From: Dastarcus helophoroides
Taxonomy: Eukaryota; Arthropoda; Insecta; Coleoptera; Bothrideridae
Direction: 5' to 3'
NCBI GenBank assembly: GCA_028583605.1
Contig: CM053327.1
Location: forward strand, 3,162,001-3,226,000
DNA: 64,000 bases
Shown here: one piece after another, positions 1-10,737 of the stretch
Layout of the letters: every line of letters begins with the position of its first letter
Numbering within the stretch: the stretch's first letter is position 1
Notes under the pieces: model-generated
Told to the model about the DNA's origin: nothing
The model's database searches: none
Seen by the model: only the letters and a program-made list of their open reading frames with translations
Program-made: the position numbers and the translations under genes

Positions 1-950
1 TCACACGTGAATTCGTTTAGATGTGATTTGATTCATATGTTACATTACTTCAAAATCTTTTAAAGAAAATAACAATTTTTTAACTAATGCTGAAGTAATG
101 ATGTTCGCTTGACACCCTGGATTTAACAATGCTGGACATTGTTTAAAGTTACTGCACCTATTTCTAATTAAAACTAGAGCTGTAATGGTTGTACTGAATG
201 ACATTTTCGCTTTGCATGATCATTTAATTTTTCCGCTCTTATGGGAATAATAAATAAAAGTAATTCCCTTTTTTGCCCAAAGCTCGAAAACCTTTATTAC
301 AGTTAATTAGTTGTCTTAGAGCGGGTTGTCTGGTTCTTCTAAATTAAAAAAAAGTTTAGGACGGTTGTGACCTGTTCTTTTATTTTAAAGCGGTCTTGCA
401 GCAACTCTATTGCATAATTAATTAATAATAATAATTAAGTGATAATGACAATGATTCAATAACGTCACTTGATTCTCCTTCCACAGAATCGCAAAGATAA
501 TGAAATTTCTTAATATCAAAAATACGCTTGTCGTAATGAACTAACCACTTAAATGAATCTAAAAACAAAAATGGGAAGCGATGAGGGCTTTAAATTAGCA
601 ACAGATATGGTATATAATTATCTCGAGCCGTTTAATAATGACAGAGTGAGTCTGAGTGAATTAGTAAATTTCAATTTATGTCAGTTAAAATTTTATCGGA
701 TGTTCAAATGAAAAAGTCATTAAGTGTGCTGTAAGTTTTTTAAAAGAGAACGTAGTGAACCCGGCATTCGATTACTTATTGATTATTTTGGTTGATCCGT
801 CAAGGGTCATTTTGACGTCTTATTTATCCAGAGAGGTTAAAATTTTCTAACCTAAAGAAAATCGTCTAGAAATCTATTTTACTCTTATTTTTACTCTTCT
901 TTACAAAATTATGCGCTTATGCTTTCAAAATAATTATAAACACAAATTTT
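1..950. other. AT-rich sequence, no gene seen
   Basis: No open frame with recognisable protein content and no clear repeat unit was found on either strand. The stretch is not yet the degenerate array that starts near 950. It may be part of a long downstream intron of the aminopeptidase gene, but nothing in it shows that. Confidence 0.4.
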
Positions 951-1900
951 GGGCTTTTCCGAAATTAAATAATTTCTTCCACAATTTCCAATTTTTTAAA
1001 TTTTTACTTTAAACTTGCAATTCTTGTGTTTGTTCTTAAAACTTCGGATTTCAAACGGATTCAAAATTTAAACATCAGTCTTGCGCGTCTAACCCAAGAT
1101 ATTGTATTAAAAAAATAAATATAGAGTATTTTCTTGAAATTATGACTTTTTCACAAAATTCCTCAACCTTTCAAAATGTCATTTATTTTTCTTAAACTGT
1201 CAATAAATATTTACGTTTTGTTTAAAATTTTCATGTTAAATAATAAATTCTAAATATTTCTAAAGATTTTGACTTATTTTCGAAATTGTGACAGCCTAAA
1301 AAATTCTTAAAATTATAAATATATCAACTCAAAAACTCGATTTTTTATCAAAATTTTGTAACGTAAACTTTTTTTTTCGAAATTTAAGATCCCCTTTTTC
1401 ATTGAATTATGAGTGGTGGGTTTCCTCAAATTTTAAAATCCCAAAATTCAAACTTTACTTTCTACTTTTATTTCCAACACCAATAAAAGTTTCAACCAGT
1501 GTTAAAGCTTTAATTTTTTATTTTTAAGGTTTTAAATTTAATCTAGATTCGTTTTAAGAACACAAGTCATTTATTTAAAATCTTGACTTTAAATGAAATA
1601 TTTTAATTTTATTTTAAATGATTTTGATTTAGTTGCAAAATTTTATCTTTAACCTCAAAATGTTGACATACGTTTTAAAATTTTAGAACATTATGAATTT
1701 TTTGAAATCCTGGAATATTTTCCTAAAATTGTCTATTTTTTTAATTGTTTTTCTCGCAACTTTTCTGAATTCAAAATCTTGACCTTATTTAGCTTTTTTT
1801 TTTATTTTCGACCTTAATATCGAAGTATTCGACTTGAGATTTCGAGTGAAAACTTGAATATTCAAATATTTTTTTTTCGACTTTTTTCTATTTTTAAGGT
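951..1900. repeat. AT-rich degenerate array, F polarity
   Basis: The stretch is built from loosely repeated words of the type AAAATTTCGACTTTTTT, read on the plus strand (called F polarity here). Spacing of the words is about 17-22 bp and copies are too diverged to align as a clean tandem repeat. It is one of many blocks of this kind in the window. There is no credible coding frame. Confidence 0.6.
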
Positions 1901-2276
1901 TATTTCTGCAATGTTTATCTTTTCTAAATTTACAGTTTCCATTAGCCAAGTTTCTTCTGAAAGATTATTTTTTAAATTGAAATATACTCGTATAACCAAA
2001 TAGACTACGAAATAATTTAAATCAAAATAATATTAAGGCACCTATGCTTATGGCTCTTGAAAGAAATATTTTGGTACAAAGCCAAAACAATGAAATATTA
2101 AAATATATTTAATCTACAAGCAAAAATTTGTCAACTTCACTGTAATTTACGTTTATTTGAGCCCCAAAAATTATAAGTGCAGATATTTTACCACATTCGT
2201 TTACTGAGTACTTCAAGGTTTTCAAGACAGTACGTGAATTGGATTTAGGGTAAGAGTTTACAGCATAATAATGGAA

Positions 2277-2507
2277 TTATAACCCCTCAGTTAAGGGCCG
2301 CTGACTTGGGTAGCCCGTGTAAACTTCAGAACCTTTAAGTTTGGGCATATTTACAAGCTCACGATACCGCCTACTGTGTTCAGTTTTTGTTAGCGATGTT
2401 TTCGTACTTAACTCACTAGATTCTCTATTTTCAATCTCTCGTAAACGTTTTTTACGCTCTCAATATGTCTTACACTTTTCGCTATTTTTCATACTATTAA
2501 TATCCAT
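2277..2507 (-). pseudogene. Basic coding relic with one internal stop
   Basis: A 77-codon minus-strand frame starts at ATG 2507 and is broken only by a TGA at codon 16. It is rich in Lys, Arg and Glu, with segments ERKKRLREIE and HSRRYREL. These resemble the repeated RxREYRERxK-type segments in many insect mobile-element or orphan proteins. The TGA stands where an Arg codon (CGA) would fit TYRERKK, so a CpG transition is a likely cause. No partner exons are visible. The protein-like composition is seen directly; the family link is recollection and weak. Confidence 0.4.
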
Positions 2508-2939
2508 AGCTGATAGCCTTATCCAATGAAACGTCACTGGATTAAACGAATATGGTGCTCTGCGGTGAACTGTGAACTTAACATTCTCCCATAGTTTTTA
2601 TTCCGGCCTCTCGACGCCGAGAGCGCTCGACTGGCGATTCGAGTATGTCCGACCGACCGACACCTTGTTCTCTCAAGCTTGAACGAAAACCCGAAACTTC
2701 ACCCCATGTCTCAACATAAACATTTCCAATGTTAAAAATCAATAAAAACTGTTTCTAGTTTTTTGATTACTCTTCAAATAACGCCAAGAAAAAATAAAAA
2801 CCAAGATCCAAAGTTTTATTTTTTGAAAAATAATAAGAACAGAGAGAAATATTTTCGATTGTGCAACTTTATCCCAATTTAACTGATGCTGTATCTTTTA
2901 CCGTTTTCGATGTTCTTGTAGTGAGAAGCGAATTTATTA

Positions 2940-3655
2940 CAACTTGTATACTTTTAAAAATATAAAGTTTTTTTTGAAATTTTTAATTTAAAATATTTTA
3001 ACCTTTCCAGGTTCTGGATATTTTTAATAAATATATTCGAAACTACGTCTTTTTTTCAAAATTTTAGGTTTTATTTATGAATGTTGAATTAAGAAAATCG
3101 TTTTTTTAATCTGTTTTTGTTTTAATAAAAAATGTTTACTTTTTGTAACAACTCTGACTTTTTTAAGAGTTCCGGTCTCGTAGAATTTTGACCTTTTAAG
3201 GATTTTCACTTTTTTTAAGTTTTGTCCGAAATTTTGACTTTTCTTCATCTGCTTTGGGAGAAATTTCACCTATCTTAATTTTTTTTATATTACTGCAAAA
3301 TTTCAACTCTGAAAATGTCGACATTTTTCATAATTTACACTCTTAAAAATTGCGAAAATTTGCAAAAATTTTAGTTTCACTGATTATACTTTTTTTTTAA
3401 ATTTTGACTAATTTGAAAAATTCTTTTTCTAAAAATTTGAATGATTTTAAATTTAAATTTTAAAAATTTTACCTTATCAGTATTTTGTCTTTTACACAAA
3501 ATTTGATTTTTTTTTAACTTTTTTATCTTTTTCTTGAAATTTTTATTTTTTTTGTAAACTTCGGCTTTATTGAAATTTTCGATACATTTCTCAAAATATT
3601 TACTTTCGAACTTTCTTATAATTTTTTTTTTTTATTAATTCGAACCGATTTACAG
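2940..3655. repeat. AT-rich degenerate array, F polarity
   Basis: Same loose word set as at 951-1900 (TTTTGACTTTTTT, AAAATTTCGAC) and the same polarity. It ends abruptly at the LTR-like segment at 3660. The open frame at 3075-3269 on the minus strand is only array translated. Confidence 0.6.
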
Positions 3656-3659
3656 AATT

Positions 3660-3896
3660 TTGACTTCGCGGCCTCGAGAATGAATCATACTGCAGAAAAG
3701 CGCTCTAGACCTTTCCGATAGGACTTGCCTGTATGGAGAGCCGTTCTAGAAATTGTCACAGTACCTATAAATATTCGGTCATCTTTCCCATAGTAAGTCA
3801 GTTGGTTAGTCAGTTAGTCAGATAGTCTGATAGTTACGTGAATTATAATTGTAGTGTTCCGAAATAAGTTCAAAATAAAGTATTTACAATTCACGA
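3660..3896 (+). mobile_element. Diverged solo LTR-like segment
   Basis: This GC-richer segment aligns in order with the solo LTR at 34240-34616: a GCGGCC box, an AGCGCTCTAGA block, a TATA box (TATAAATA, 3766-3773), a GTCAGTTGGTTAGTCAG run just after the likely start of transcription, and an AATAAA at 3874-3879. The right end reads GAACA before GTAC. The left boundary and the target duplication are not clear. No internal retrotransposon coding sequence flanks it, so it is read as an old solo LTR of the same or a sister family. Confidence 0.55.
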
Positions 3897-3965
3897 ACAG
3901 TACTTCTGACCCACCTTGCCTCACCCCTTAGTGAGTGGCCGCCCCAACTTATTATTTTTTTTAAA

Positions 3966-4604
3966 TACGAACCTACCTTGTTTGGCCCGTTGTTATAAAG
4001 CTAGATGCTGTCTATTTACAGTCTTACATCGACATCCTAAATCATAAAATTAGTTCATGAGATATCGATGTTTAAAATAAGCAACATTTTTGAAAACTAA
4101 TAATTTTGATTAAGTTTTAGATAAAAAATGTTGTCATGTAGGTTTCAAGTACACATCAGGGAAACTAAAGAATGTATTTTTTGACTCACTCCCACCCCCG
4201 TCCGGTCTTACGGGCTAGCCACGACTATTAATTTCCCCAAAAAGAGAACCACCCCATATAAAACCTGGTTGGAAAGGTTTACCTACTTTTCCACGCCTGT
4301 AAAGAGGAATAAAAAAACCTTTCCAGCCACTATTAAACGGGGTAGGTTCCTTCATAGAAAAATTACTAGGGGAGGTGAGTCAAAAATACATTCTTGAGTT
4401 AGCTAATGTGTATTTAAATCTTGTATGAAAACATTTTTTGTGTAAGAGACTTTTAAAATTACTAGTTTTCAAAATATGTTGCCTAATATAAACATTGATA
4501 TTTCAAAAACTAGTCGTACAATTTGATACTTTGCTGTAAGACTGTAATGCCGCACAAGATGAGTTCCTAAGATGAGTAGCCACTCTCTATGGGGTGGAAC
4601 AAGG
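3966..4604. repeat. Palindromic (fold-back) repeat
   Basis: The left arm, about 3966-4196, is the diverged reverse complement of about 4370-4604. Paired landmarks are GACTCACTCCCACCCC against GGGGAGGTGAGTC, CTTACATCGACATC against the AGACTGTAATGCC side, and CTACCTTG near both ends. The 170-bp apex holds a smaller inverted pair (GGAAAGGTTT / AAACCTTTCC). No coding capacity is visible; it is probably a long-TIR non-autonomous DNA element. Confidence 0.6.
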
Positions 4605-4999
4605 TAGATCAAAAAGTATTTCATTTTGGTTCTCCCTCCAATTTCCCGATATGTATTTCGGTTCATAATTATAGCATTTTTTTGTCTAGAAGATATTCCC
4701 GATTGAAACTTTCCAAATTGTCACCCTGTAGGAAGTTTTAGGTTAAAAATAAAATTTTAATTATTTTTTGACCAAATAATTTACTTTATTCCATGCTTTT
4801 TTTTAAACTCCATTTTTTCCCCTCATTACCTCTTTGGGGAACGAATTTCCAAAAATCCCCTCAGCTCAGCTATACAACAAAAGAAATCTAGTTTCTAAAT
4901 TTCGTAGCCTTCAGTAATTTCAGCTCTACGTTGATGATTAGGTTTATCAGTTGAAGAAGAGTTCTCTCTTTATAATATTAGCATAGACAAGTTTATTAG

Positions 5000-5960
5000 A
5001 AGAATACGAGAAAGGGGTTGAGACTTTGAATTTTGAGAAAAACGTCAATACTTTCTGAGAAGCAGTAAAATATTTTACAGAAAAGTAAAAACAGCATTTT
5101 TATTCATTAAGCTAAACTTGAAAAATTTTGCAGTGTTAAAATTAGATCCGAAATCTTGATGAAAAAAACCAAAAATGTTCATGCAAATATCAGAATTTTA
5201 AAAATAAGAACTTTGGAAACCAGTCTTCAGTTCAGATCGGATCTCTAAATTTCGACATTAAATTAAAGTTGACCACTTTTTGACATTTCAGCTTCACTTT
5301 GAAATTTTTTAAATATCGTGAAGTAGGACAAAACTTTTTAAGAAAAAAAAATCAAAACCTAGAAGCAGAATTTTGAAAATAAGAACTTTGAGAAACAAGT
5401 ATTATATGCCAAGTTAAAATTTTAATTTTATACTAAAATGGACTACTTTTTGAAATTTCGAATTTACTTTTGAATTTCCAAAATATGGAGAATTTAGACA
5501 AAATTTTTGGAAAGGAAATCATAACCCAAAATCAGAATTTTGAAAATAGGAACTTCGGAAAACAAGTCTCCATACCAAGTTACCCACAAAATATCTACTT
5601 TAAACTAAAATGGATTACTTTTTAATATTTGGATTTTAATTTTAAATTGTCAAAATATCGAGAATTTAGACATTTTTTGAAAAAAAATTTAAAACCTGGG
5701 AAATATAAAAATTTCAGATTTGTACAAATCAGTTAAAAAAATGTCTCAATTTTGAAGGAAACTCAATCTCGAGAATTTGAATTCATATTTAGACTTGGGT
5801 TCTACAGAAAAAATTTGAAACCCAGATTTAAAATTCTGAGAGAATTAAAAATTTTGAGGATTAAAACAAAATGTCGCCTCCTAAATTCCAAATTTCTACA
5901 AAAATCACAATTTTCAGATTATAGTAATTTTGCTCATCTATTAATTGGATTTAAGTAATA
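5000..5960. repeat. AT-rich degenerate array, R polarity
   Basis: The word set here is the reverse complement of that at 951-1900 (AAATTTTGAAAAT, TCGAAATTTT). A longer weak periodicity shows as a block of roughly 120 bp, recurring as CAGAATTTTGAAAATA-AGAACTTTG-AAACAAGT near 5190, 5370 and 5530. It ends at the palindrome at 6014. Confidence 0.55.
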
Positions 5961-6013
5961 CTGATAAGCATCCCGATTTACGATACGTAGCTTAAACAGA
6001 ATAAAATTTTTAA

Positions 6014-7053
6014 CTGATTCCCAAACCTTTTTTTGGTTCCGTCATTAGAACGTGGACGGAGAATAGCTCCTAAGCCTAAGAAGACATCAAAATGAAATTG
6101 TGCCCAGTGGCGTACATCTATAGGGAGCACATTTTAAAATTATTTTAATTTTATTGTACCAATCATATGCACAGTGTTGATATAAACTTTGTTTTTTTTT
6201 AATAGAACACCCTGTATATTTTTAAATATTTGGCAAAATAAAGTAGGGTTTATGGAGGTTCTGATGGGTCGTTTTCTTAATAGAGGATCATAAATCCGGA
6301 GACAGGACTCTGATGCAGTCATTTGTAAACACTCAGTATGATATAGTATTGACCAATTTGCAACAAAAAAAATTATTGATAGTCTTTTAGTTTTCATAAA
6401 CCATAAATATGTAGTCTTGTGTTTTTTACTTATACAGAGTGATCGAAGATTGCAAATTCAAAAATTACTAAAAAAAATTTTAAAGGAAATGGCCTATTTT
6501 TATTACCTAATATGAAAAGAAGATAAAATTAACTTTCCAACAATACTACATTATGAAGGATTGCATTTGATGGTTTTTATGCAAATGAACTTTCCATTTA
6601 AAATTTTTTAGCAATTATTAGATTTGCAAACCTGGGTCACTCTGTATAATTAAAGAATATACGACAACATTCATACGGTTTATGAAAACCTAATACTATC
6701 AATGATTGCTTATGTCGCGAATTGGTTAATACTACATCATACAGAGTGTTTACAAATGGCTGTTTTCGCATTTGGGAGCCTCTACTAGGAAAATAATCCA
6801 TCAAAATCCCCATAAAATCTATATTTTTTGCTGCATTTTTATGGTGTTTTATTGAAAAAAAAAACAAGTTTACGTCAACACTTCGTATATGGTTAGTGCA
6901 ACAAAATAAAAATAATTTTAAAATGTGCTCCCTATAGATGTACACCATTGGACAAAATTTTATTTTGATATCTTCTTAGGCTTAGGAGCTATCTTCCGTC
7001 CACGCACTAATGGCGGATGCTACATATGTAAAACCATTTTTTTCTGAAATCAG
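6014..7053. mobile_element. Long palindromic MITE with a smaller MITE at its apex
   Basis: Arms 6014-6425 and about 6645-7053 are reverse complements with modest divergence. Examples are GCTCCTAAGCCTAAGAAGA (6067) against TCTTCTTAGGCTTAGGAGC (6970), and TATAGGGAGCACATTTTAAA against TTTAAAATGTGCTCCCTATA. The two frames at 6140-6397 and 6637-6948 are mirror images made by the arms, not genes. No transposase is present. The apex is occupied by a separate 210-bp element. Confidence 0.75.
6435..6644. mobile_element. 210-bp MITE, TA-flanked
   Basis: The element begins CAGAGTGATC after TA and ends GGTCACTCTG before TA. The inner arms continue the inverted repeat (GATTGCAAAT against GATTTGCAAA; AATTTTTTAGCAATT against the mirror near 6470). 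A TA target duplication and CAGxGTG ends fit the Tc1/mariner group. It sits at the centre of the larger palindrome. Confidence 0.65.
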
Positions 7054-7431
7054 TCGCGAGTACCTACTTTCTGACGCAATTTGAGGCCCCAAAGTACTAG
7101 TATTTTAGTTTGTTACTAAGGAATGATTACACAAACATCCTAAGAAATCTTTTTTCTTCGTAGACTAAGAAAATAGGATACTTTCCGGTGCCAGATAACA
7201 AGAAACATAGTGTTCAGAGTGTTCAGGTAACGATTTCATAGAAAATTAGATGACTATGAAAAATGTCATGAATTTAAAACCTTCCCTTTTTTTAAGTAAT
7301 ATTAATTGCGATTTCAGTAAAAATAGTACCCCGTAGTAAAAGCACATTCCCTCTCTTCAATGTTTGCTAGCCTTGTTGTCTGGAAATGTTTTGCTTTTAC
7401 GGCTAGGTACACATAGTTATCACAGTTATTG
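7054..7431. other. No feature seen
   Basis: Ordinary AT-rich sequence between the palindrome and the LINE. No coding frame or repeat was recognised. Confidence 0.35.
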
Positions 7432-7440
7432 TAGTTATCT

Positions 7441-8882
7441 TATTTAAGAGGAGATCTTGGATGGACAAGGAAGGTAAAGCCGAATTGAAAGAAAAAGCAA
7501 AGTTAAGGCAGAACATGCTGCAGACGTATACAGACAAGAGTATAAAGAAGTATGACGAACAAAAAAAAAAAAAAAAGTAAACGTGCAGACCACAAAAACG
7601 AAATAAATTTAAAAAAGAAGTAAAAGAAATTGAGAGAAAATACAACAACAAAAAATACGGAATTTTTATAAAGATACCAAGCAGGTTTTAGAAAAAACAG
7701 ATCCGCAACAGAGTAAATAAATATGCTAAAACAGATTTTAACTAGATGTTATGAATATGAAATTTCGACTCACATGATATTCATAGATTTTAAAGCTGCC
7801 TATGGCTCTGTGAATAGAGCGAAATTTATTGAGATATTGCATAAATTTAAAAATACCAGGAAAGATAATTTGACTAATTACGATGACTTTGTCATACCAC
7901 ATATGCAGTCAAAATAAATAAAAAATTATTGCAAGAGTTTGAAGTGAGAATTGGCCTCAGACAGGGAGATTCATTATCGATAGTACTGTTTAATATGGTC
8001 TTAAAAAATGTTATAATAAAAGTGGTATAAATAGACATGGAACTCTTTTTAACAGATTCCATCAATTTCTCTCATACGCAGATGATATCCTGTTACTAGC
8101 CAGAAGTAAGAAGGAATTAGAAATTATTTTAAGAAATTTGGTGGAGCCGGCAAGCAGAGTTGGGCTTCAGGTTAACAAGGACAAGAGTAAATGCATGAAG
8201 CTAGAGAAGACATGAGAGACATCGAATGGGTGCTTTTCGATTTAAAATAAACAAAATGACATCTCAGAATTCGAAGAAGTAGAAAATTATGTGTACCTAG
8301 GAGTACGAATAGACAAATGCTGCAACGAAGATACCGAAGTAAATCTGAGAATAGCCAAAGTAATAGGTGCGCGGGTGGGATAAACAGATTAATAAGGTCA
8401 AAAGAGATTTTTCACAAGACTAAAGTCAGCCTGTATAAAACCATACTGAGACCCACGATGATGAATGGTTGTGAATCATGGACTATGAACAAAAAATTAA
8501 GGAAAATCTATTGATCTGGGAAAGGATAATATTACGTGGAATTTTTGGAGGAAAGAAGGTAAGCAACATCTGGGAAATACATTCAAATAAAGAAATATGC
8601 AAGATTTTTGGAGAACCGTCCACATCTCAGTACGTGAGGGCACGGCGATTACAATAGTTGGGGCATCTGGAAAGGATGGAAAAACGCGGATTGGTTAAAT
8701 ATTCGGTTGGATGATTCCAGAAGGTAAAAAAACAAAAGGTAGATCAAGAAAATGGTGGCATGACGCGGTACTGGAGGACCTTAAAGGAAAAAGTCTTAAA
8801 AATTGGAGAATAGCAGCTGGAGATAGAGAGTATTGGAAGAGCATTTTCAACCTATGGGCCTAAAAGGCCTGTAAACGCTTCC

Positions 8883-8907
<25 letters not shown>
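7441..8907 (+). mobile_element. 5'-truncated RTE/Jockey-type LINE relic
   Basis: A non-LTR retrotransposon fragment on the plus strand. Visible in order, across frameshifts and stops: a basic Lys/Arg-rich segment before the RT domain, then YQAGFRKNRSATE (7675-7715), then MIFIDFKAAYGSVNR (7777-7824), then GLRQGDS, then the catalytic FLSYADDILLLA (about 8068-8105), NKDKSKCM, and the C-terminal VENYVYLGV and NGCESWTM segments. The polymerase is dead: several stops, two or more frameshifts and an internal deletion. The 3' end is a (TA)n tract (8884-8908), as in several RTE-type lineages. TAGTTATCT lies on both sides (7432-7440 and 8908-8916), a plausible 9-bp target duplication. It lies antisense in intron 4 of the aminopeptidase gene. 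Confidence 0.85.

Positions 8908-8908
<1 letters not shown>
8884..8908. repeat. (TA)n tract at LINE 3' end
   Basis: About 12 TA dinucleotides close the LINE copy directly before the downstream target duplication. It is probably the LINE tail or an expansion of it. Confidence 0.8.
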
Positions 8909-8913
<5 letters not shown>

Positions 8914-8944
8914 TCTATTACAAGCATTCAAACTTTTTTTATAC

Positions 8945-9101
8945 CTTTCTCATATGTGACAGTTTTAAAGCGATTTTCCATTTCCAATCTAGTAGTAACT
9001 TCATGATGTAGAGCTTCCACAGTAATGTCACTATCTTCGTTAAGAGCCATGTTCACTGTTTCAAGAAAAATCTGTTTTTCCATCTCCCATGATTTGTATT
9101 C
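8945..9101 (-). CDS. APN exon 4 (catalytic Tyr exon)
   Basis: Encodes residues 371-422, ending TVTYEK with one base of a Gly codon (G of YEKG). The spacing from Glu355 to Tyr420 is 65 residues, close to the family value, which supports the preceding splice. The open frame at 9053-9241 runs through the unspliced intron and should not be used. Confidence 0.85.
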
Positions 9102-10737
9102 CTGTAATTTTCAGAATTATTGGTGGCACTTTTAAACAATTGGATTATTCTTACATCGACCCTACTTAAAATGTAATATTGAAAGTATCTAGCAAAACCT
9201 TCATTTAAGAAGAGATCTGACCACCAGTGCGCCGTTACCAAATTACCAAACCATGTGTGAGCGAATTCGTGTGATATCGATGCAGCTACACGTTGACAAT
9301 CTCGATTTGGAGATTGCTCCTCGTCGTATAAAAGCGCTATATCTCTAAAAATTTGGGATTCGTAAATCCATTATATAAAATATTTATTAAAAACAATACT
9401 ATCGAACTCACCTGTAGGTGACCAGTCCCCAATTTTCCATAGCTCCCATATCAAAATCCGGCAAGGCCGCCAAGTCCATTTTAGGGATGCCTAGGGACGC
9501 ATAGTTCATATCGAAGTAATTTTCTAAGGCTAGCATTATCTTATAGGTATTGTCGACTGCATATTTCCTCAATTTAACCAAATTAGGTTGGGAACAAACG
9601 CCATAAGGTACAGGGAGAAGCGGATTGTAGTCGCAGGTAAACTCGGAAATTAAAAACGAAACCAAATAGGTTGACATTATTGGCGTTTCTGCAAAATTTG
9701 TACGAGCTTGCTTATCGCTAAAACAAACCATTAAATATTATAAGTTTATTATGTTGTCGAAGTAAAAAATTTTCTTTAGGCGCGTCCCCTAGAAAACTTT
9801 TTTTAAGCGGTCTATTTGCTTGGAAATTTTTATTTGCATTAAAAATTTATTTTCTAACCTAATATAGAAAATGTTATTTTTTTGTTCCTTGATATTACAA
9901 CATATGCGATTTTGCTTAAAATTTTAAAGATGATAGCTTGGCCGTCAAAACGCGTTAGAGCAACCTTTGTTGTGTTTTTTATTCTTTCTTGGTTTGAGGG
10001 GACAAGATTTGTATTTCAGTTTTTAAAAATAACCGAGCACTAGTCCTTTCCATTAAAATGATGCGTTATTGTTTAAACTTACTTATAGATATAAATATCT
10101 AATAGAAATATACGTTTACTTACTTAATAATGGTTTGACTTGTAGAAGGTGTGTTGGCAATAACTTTCGAGAACCTTTTCGGATGAGTAACACTCATGGT
10201 AAAAGTGGCCTTAAATTGTGGTTCGTCGAAACAAGGAAACACCATTCGAGCATAATTGGGCTCCATTTGAGTAGCAGCCAGCACTTTTTCCATACCATTA
10301 CTATCGATGTAACGACTCTGATAGAATCCCTTCATATCGTTCCTCAATGTGGATCTGTATTTGATAATCAATACATAATCGTCCCCTTTTAACAGCGTCT
10401 CCGGAATTTTTATCAATAAAATATTAGTTTTTGGATCGACCGTATTTGTACATGAAAAAGCTCCTCCGACATAGCATTTAGAAGTCGTTCCCTTTTTAAC
10501 ATCTACAGCATCAATGTTATCCAATTCCGCATGGATCTTTATCTCAGAGACTGGTTCTTGTATACTGAGATTTATCGATACATCGCCAGTAAAAGTTTTG
10601 ATATCTTGAGATAGAATTAGATCTATGTTGTAAGATATCGGCTGTATAGTAGGTGACAATCTAGATATGATATCTTCACTTGTAGTACGCCGAAGAATCA
10701 GACATATTAGACCAATTTCGATAAAGCTCCACATCAT
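8945..10737 (-). CDS. Aminopeptidase N-like M1 zinc metallopeptidase, N-terminal part (4 exons)
   Basis: The four exons are 10124-10737, 9412-9717, 9155-9344 and 8945-9101, with all junctions GT/AG and reading phase preserved. They encode about 422 residues, against roughly 900-1000 for insect APNs. M1 enzymes of this group remove N-terminal residues from peptides; insect gut forms are usually secreted to the apical membrane with a C-terminal GPI anchor. Seen here: a short hydrophobic start (residues 1-14), PxYYN-type beta domain, FPCFDEP (about residue 167), GAMEN (296-300), HEFAH (332-336), Glu355 18 residues after the second His, and Tyr420 in TYEKG, the transition-state Tyr position of the family. 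Exon 4 ends in phase 1 at a weak donor (GTATAA). The C-terminal half is not visible. ATG 10737 was chosen because it opens the frame before the hydrophobic segment; the second ATG, one codon on, has the better -3 base. Functional as far as it goes: no stops. Confidence 0.9.
9155..9344 (-). CDS. APN exon 3 (zinc-site exon)
   Basis: Encodes residues 307-370, including [13 protein letters not shown] and the third zinc ligand in NEGFA. All three zinc ligands and the catalytic Glu are intact. The donor GTAAGA at 9154 and acceptor TTACAG ending at 9102 define a 53-bp intron. Confidence 0.9.
9412..9717 (-). CDS. APN exon 2 (GAMEN exon)
   Basis: Encodes residues 205-306. The acceptor is TTTTAG at 9718; residue 205 (Asn) is split AA/C across the junction. 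It holds [16 protein letters not shown] and [13 protein letters not shown]; the GAMEN motif binds the substrate N-terminus. The donor is GTGAGT at 9411. Exon length is a multiple of three, so the phase is unchanged. Confidence 0.92.
9925..10058 (+). repeat. Dispersed repeat, copy A (in APN intron 1)
   Basis: A 134-bp copy of a family also seen at 25456, 41800-42016 and 62350. Shared blocks are AAGATGATAGCTTGG, AAACGCGTTAGAGCAAC, TTCTTTCTTGGTTT and GGGGACAAGATTTGTATT. It lies inside the 406-bp intron 1, antisense to the gene. Family class unknown. Confidence 0.75.
10124..10737 (-). CDS. APN exon 1
   Basis: Encodes residues 1-204 plus two bases. It covers the start, a weak signal-like stretch ([11 protein letters not shown]) and the N-terminal beta domain with [17 protein letters not shown], the block that in this family reads TQFEPxxARxxFPCFDEP. 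The donor is GTAAGTAA at 10123. Confidence 0.9.

Noticed and set aside
6140..6948. Two related frames on the minus strand
   Set aside because: They are mirror images produced by the palindrome arms.
9053..9241. Open frame reading through [12 protein letters not shown] into [10 protein letters not shown]
   Set aside because: The last part is a 53-bp intron with good splice signals; spliced, the protein matches the M1 family better.
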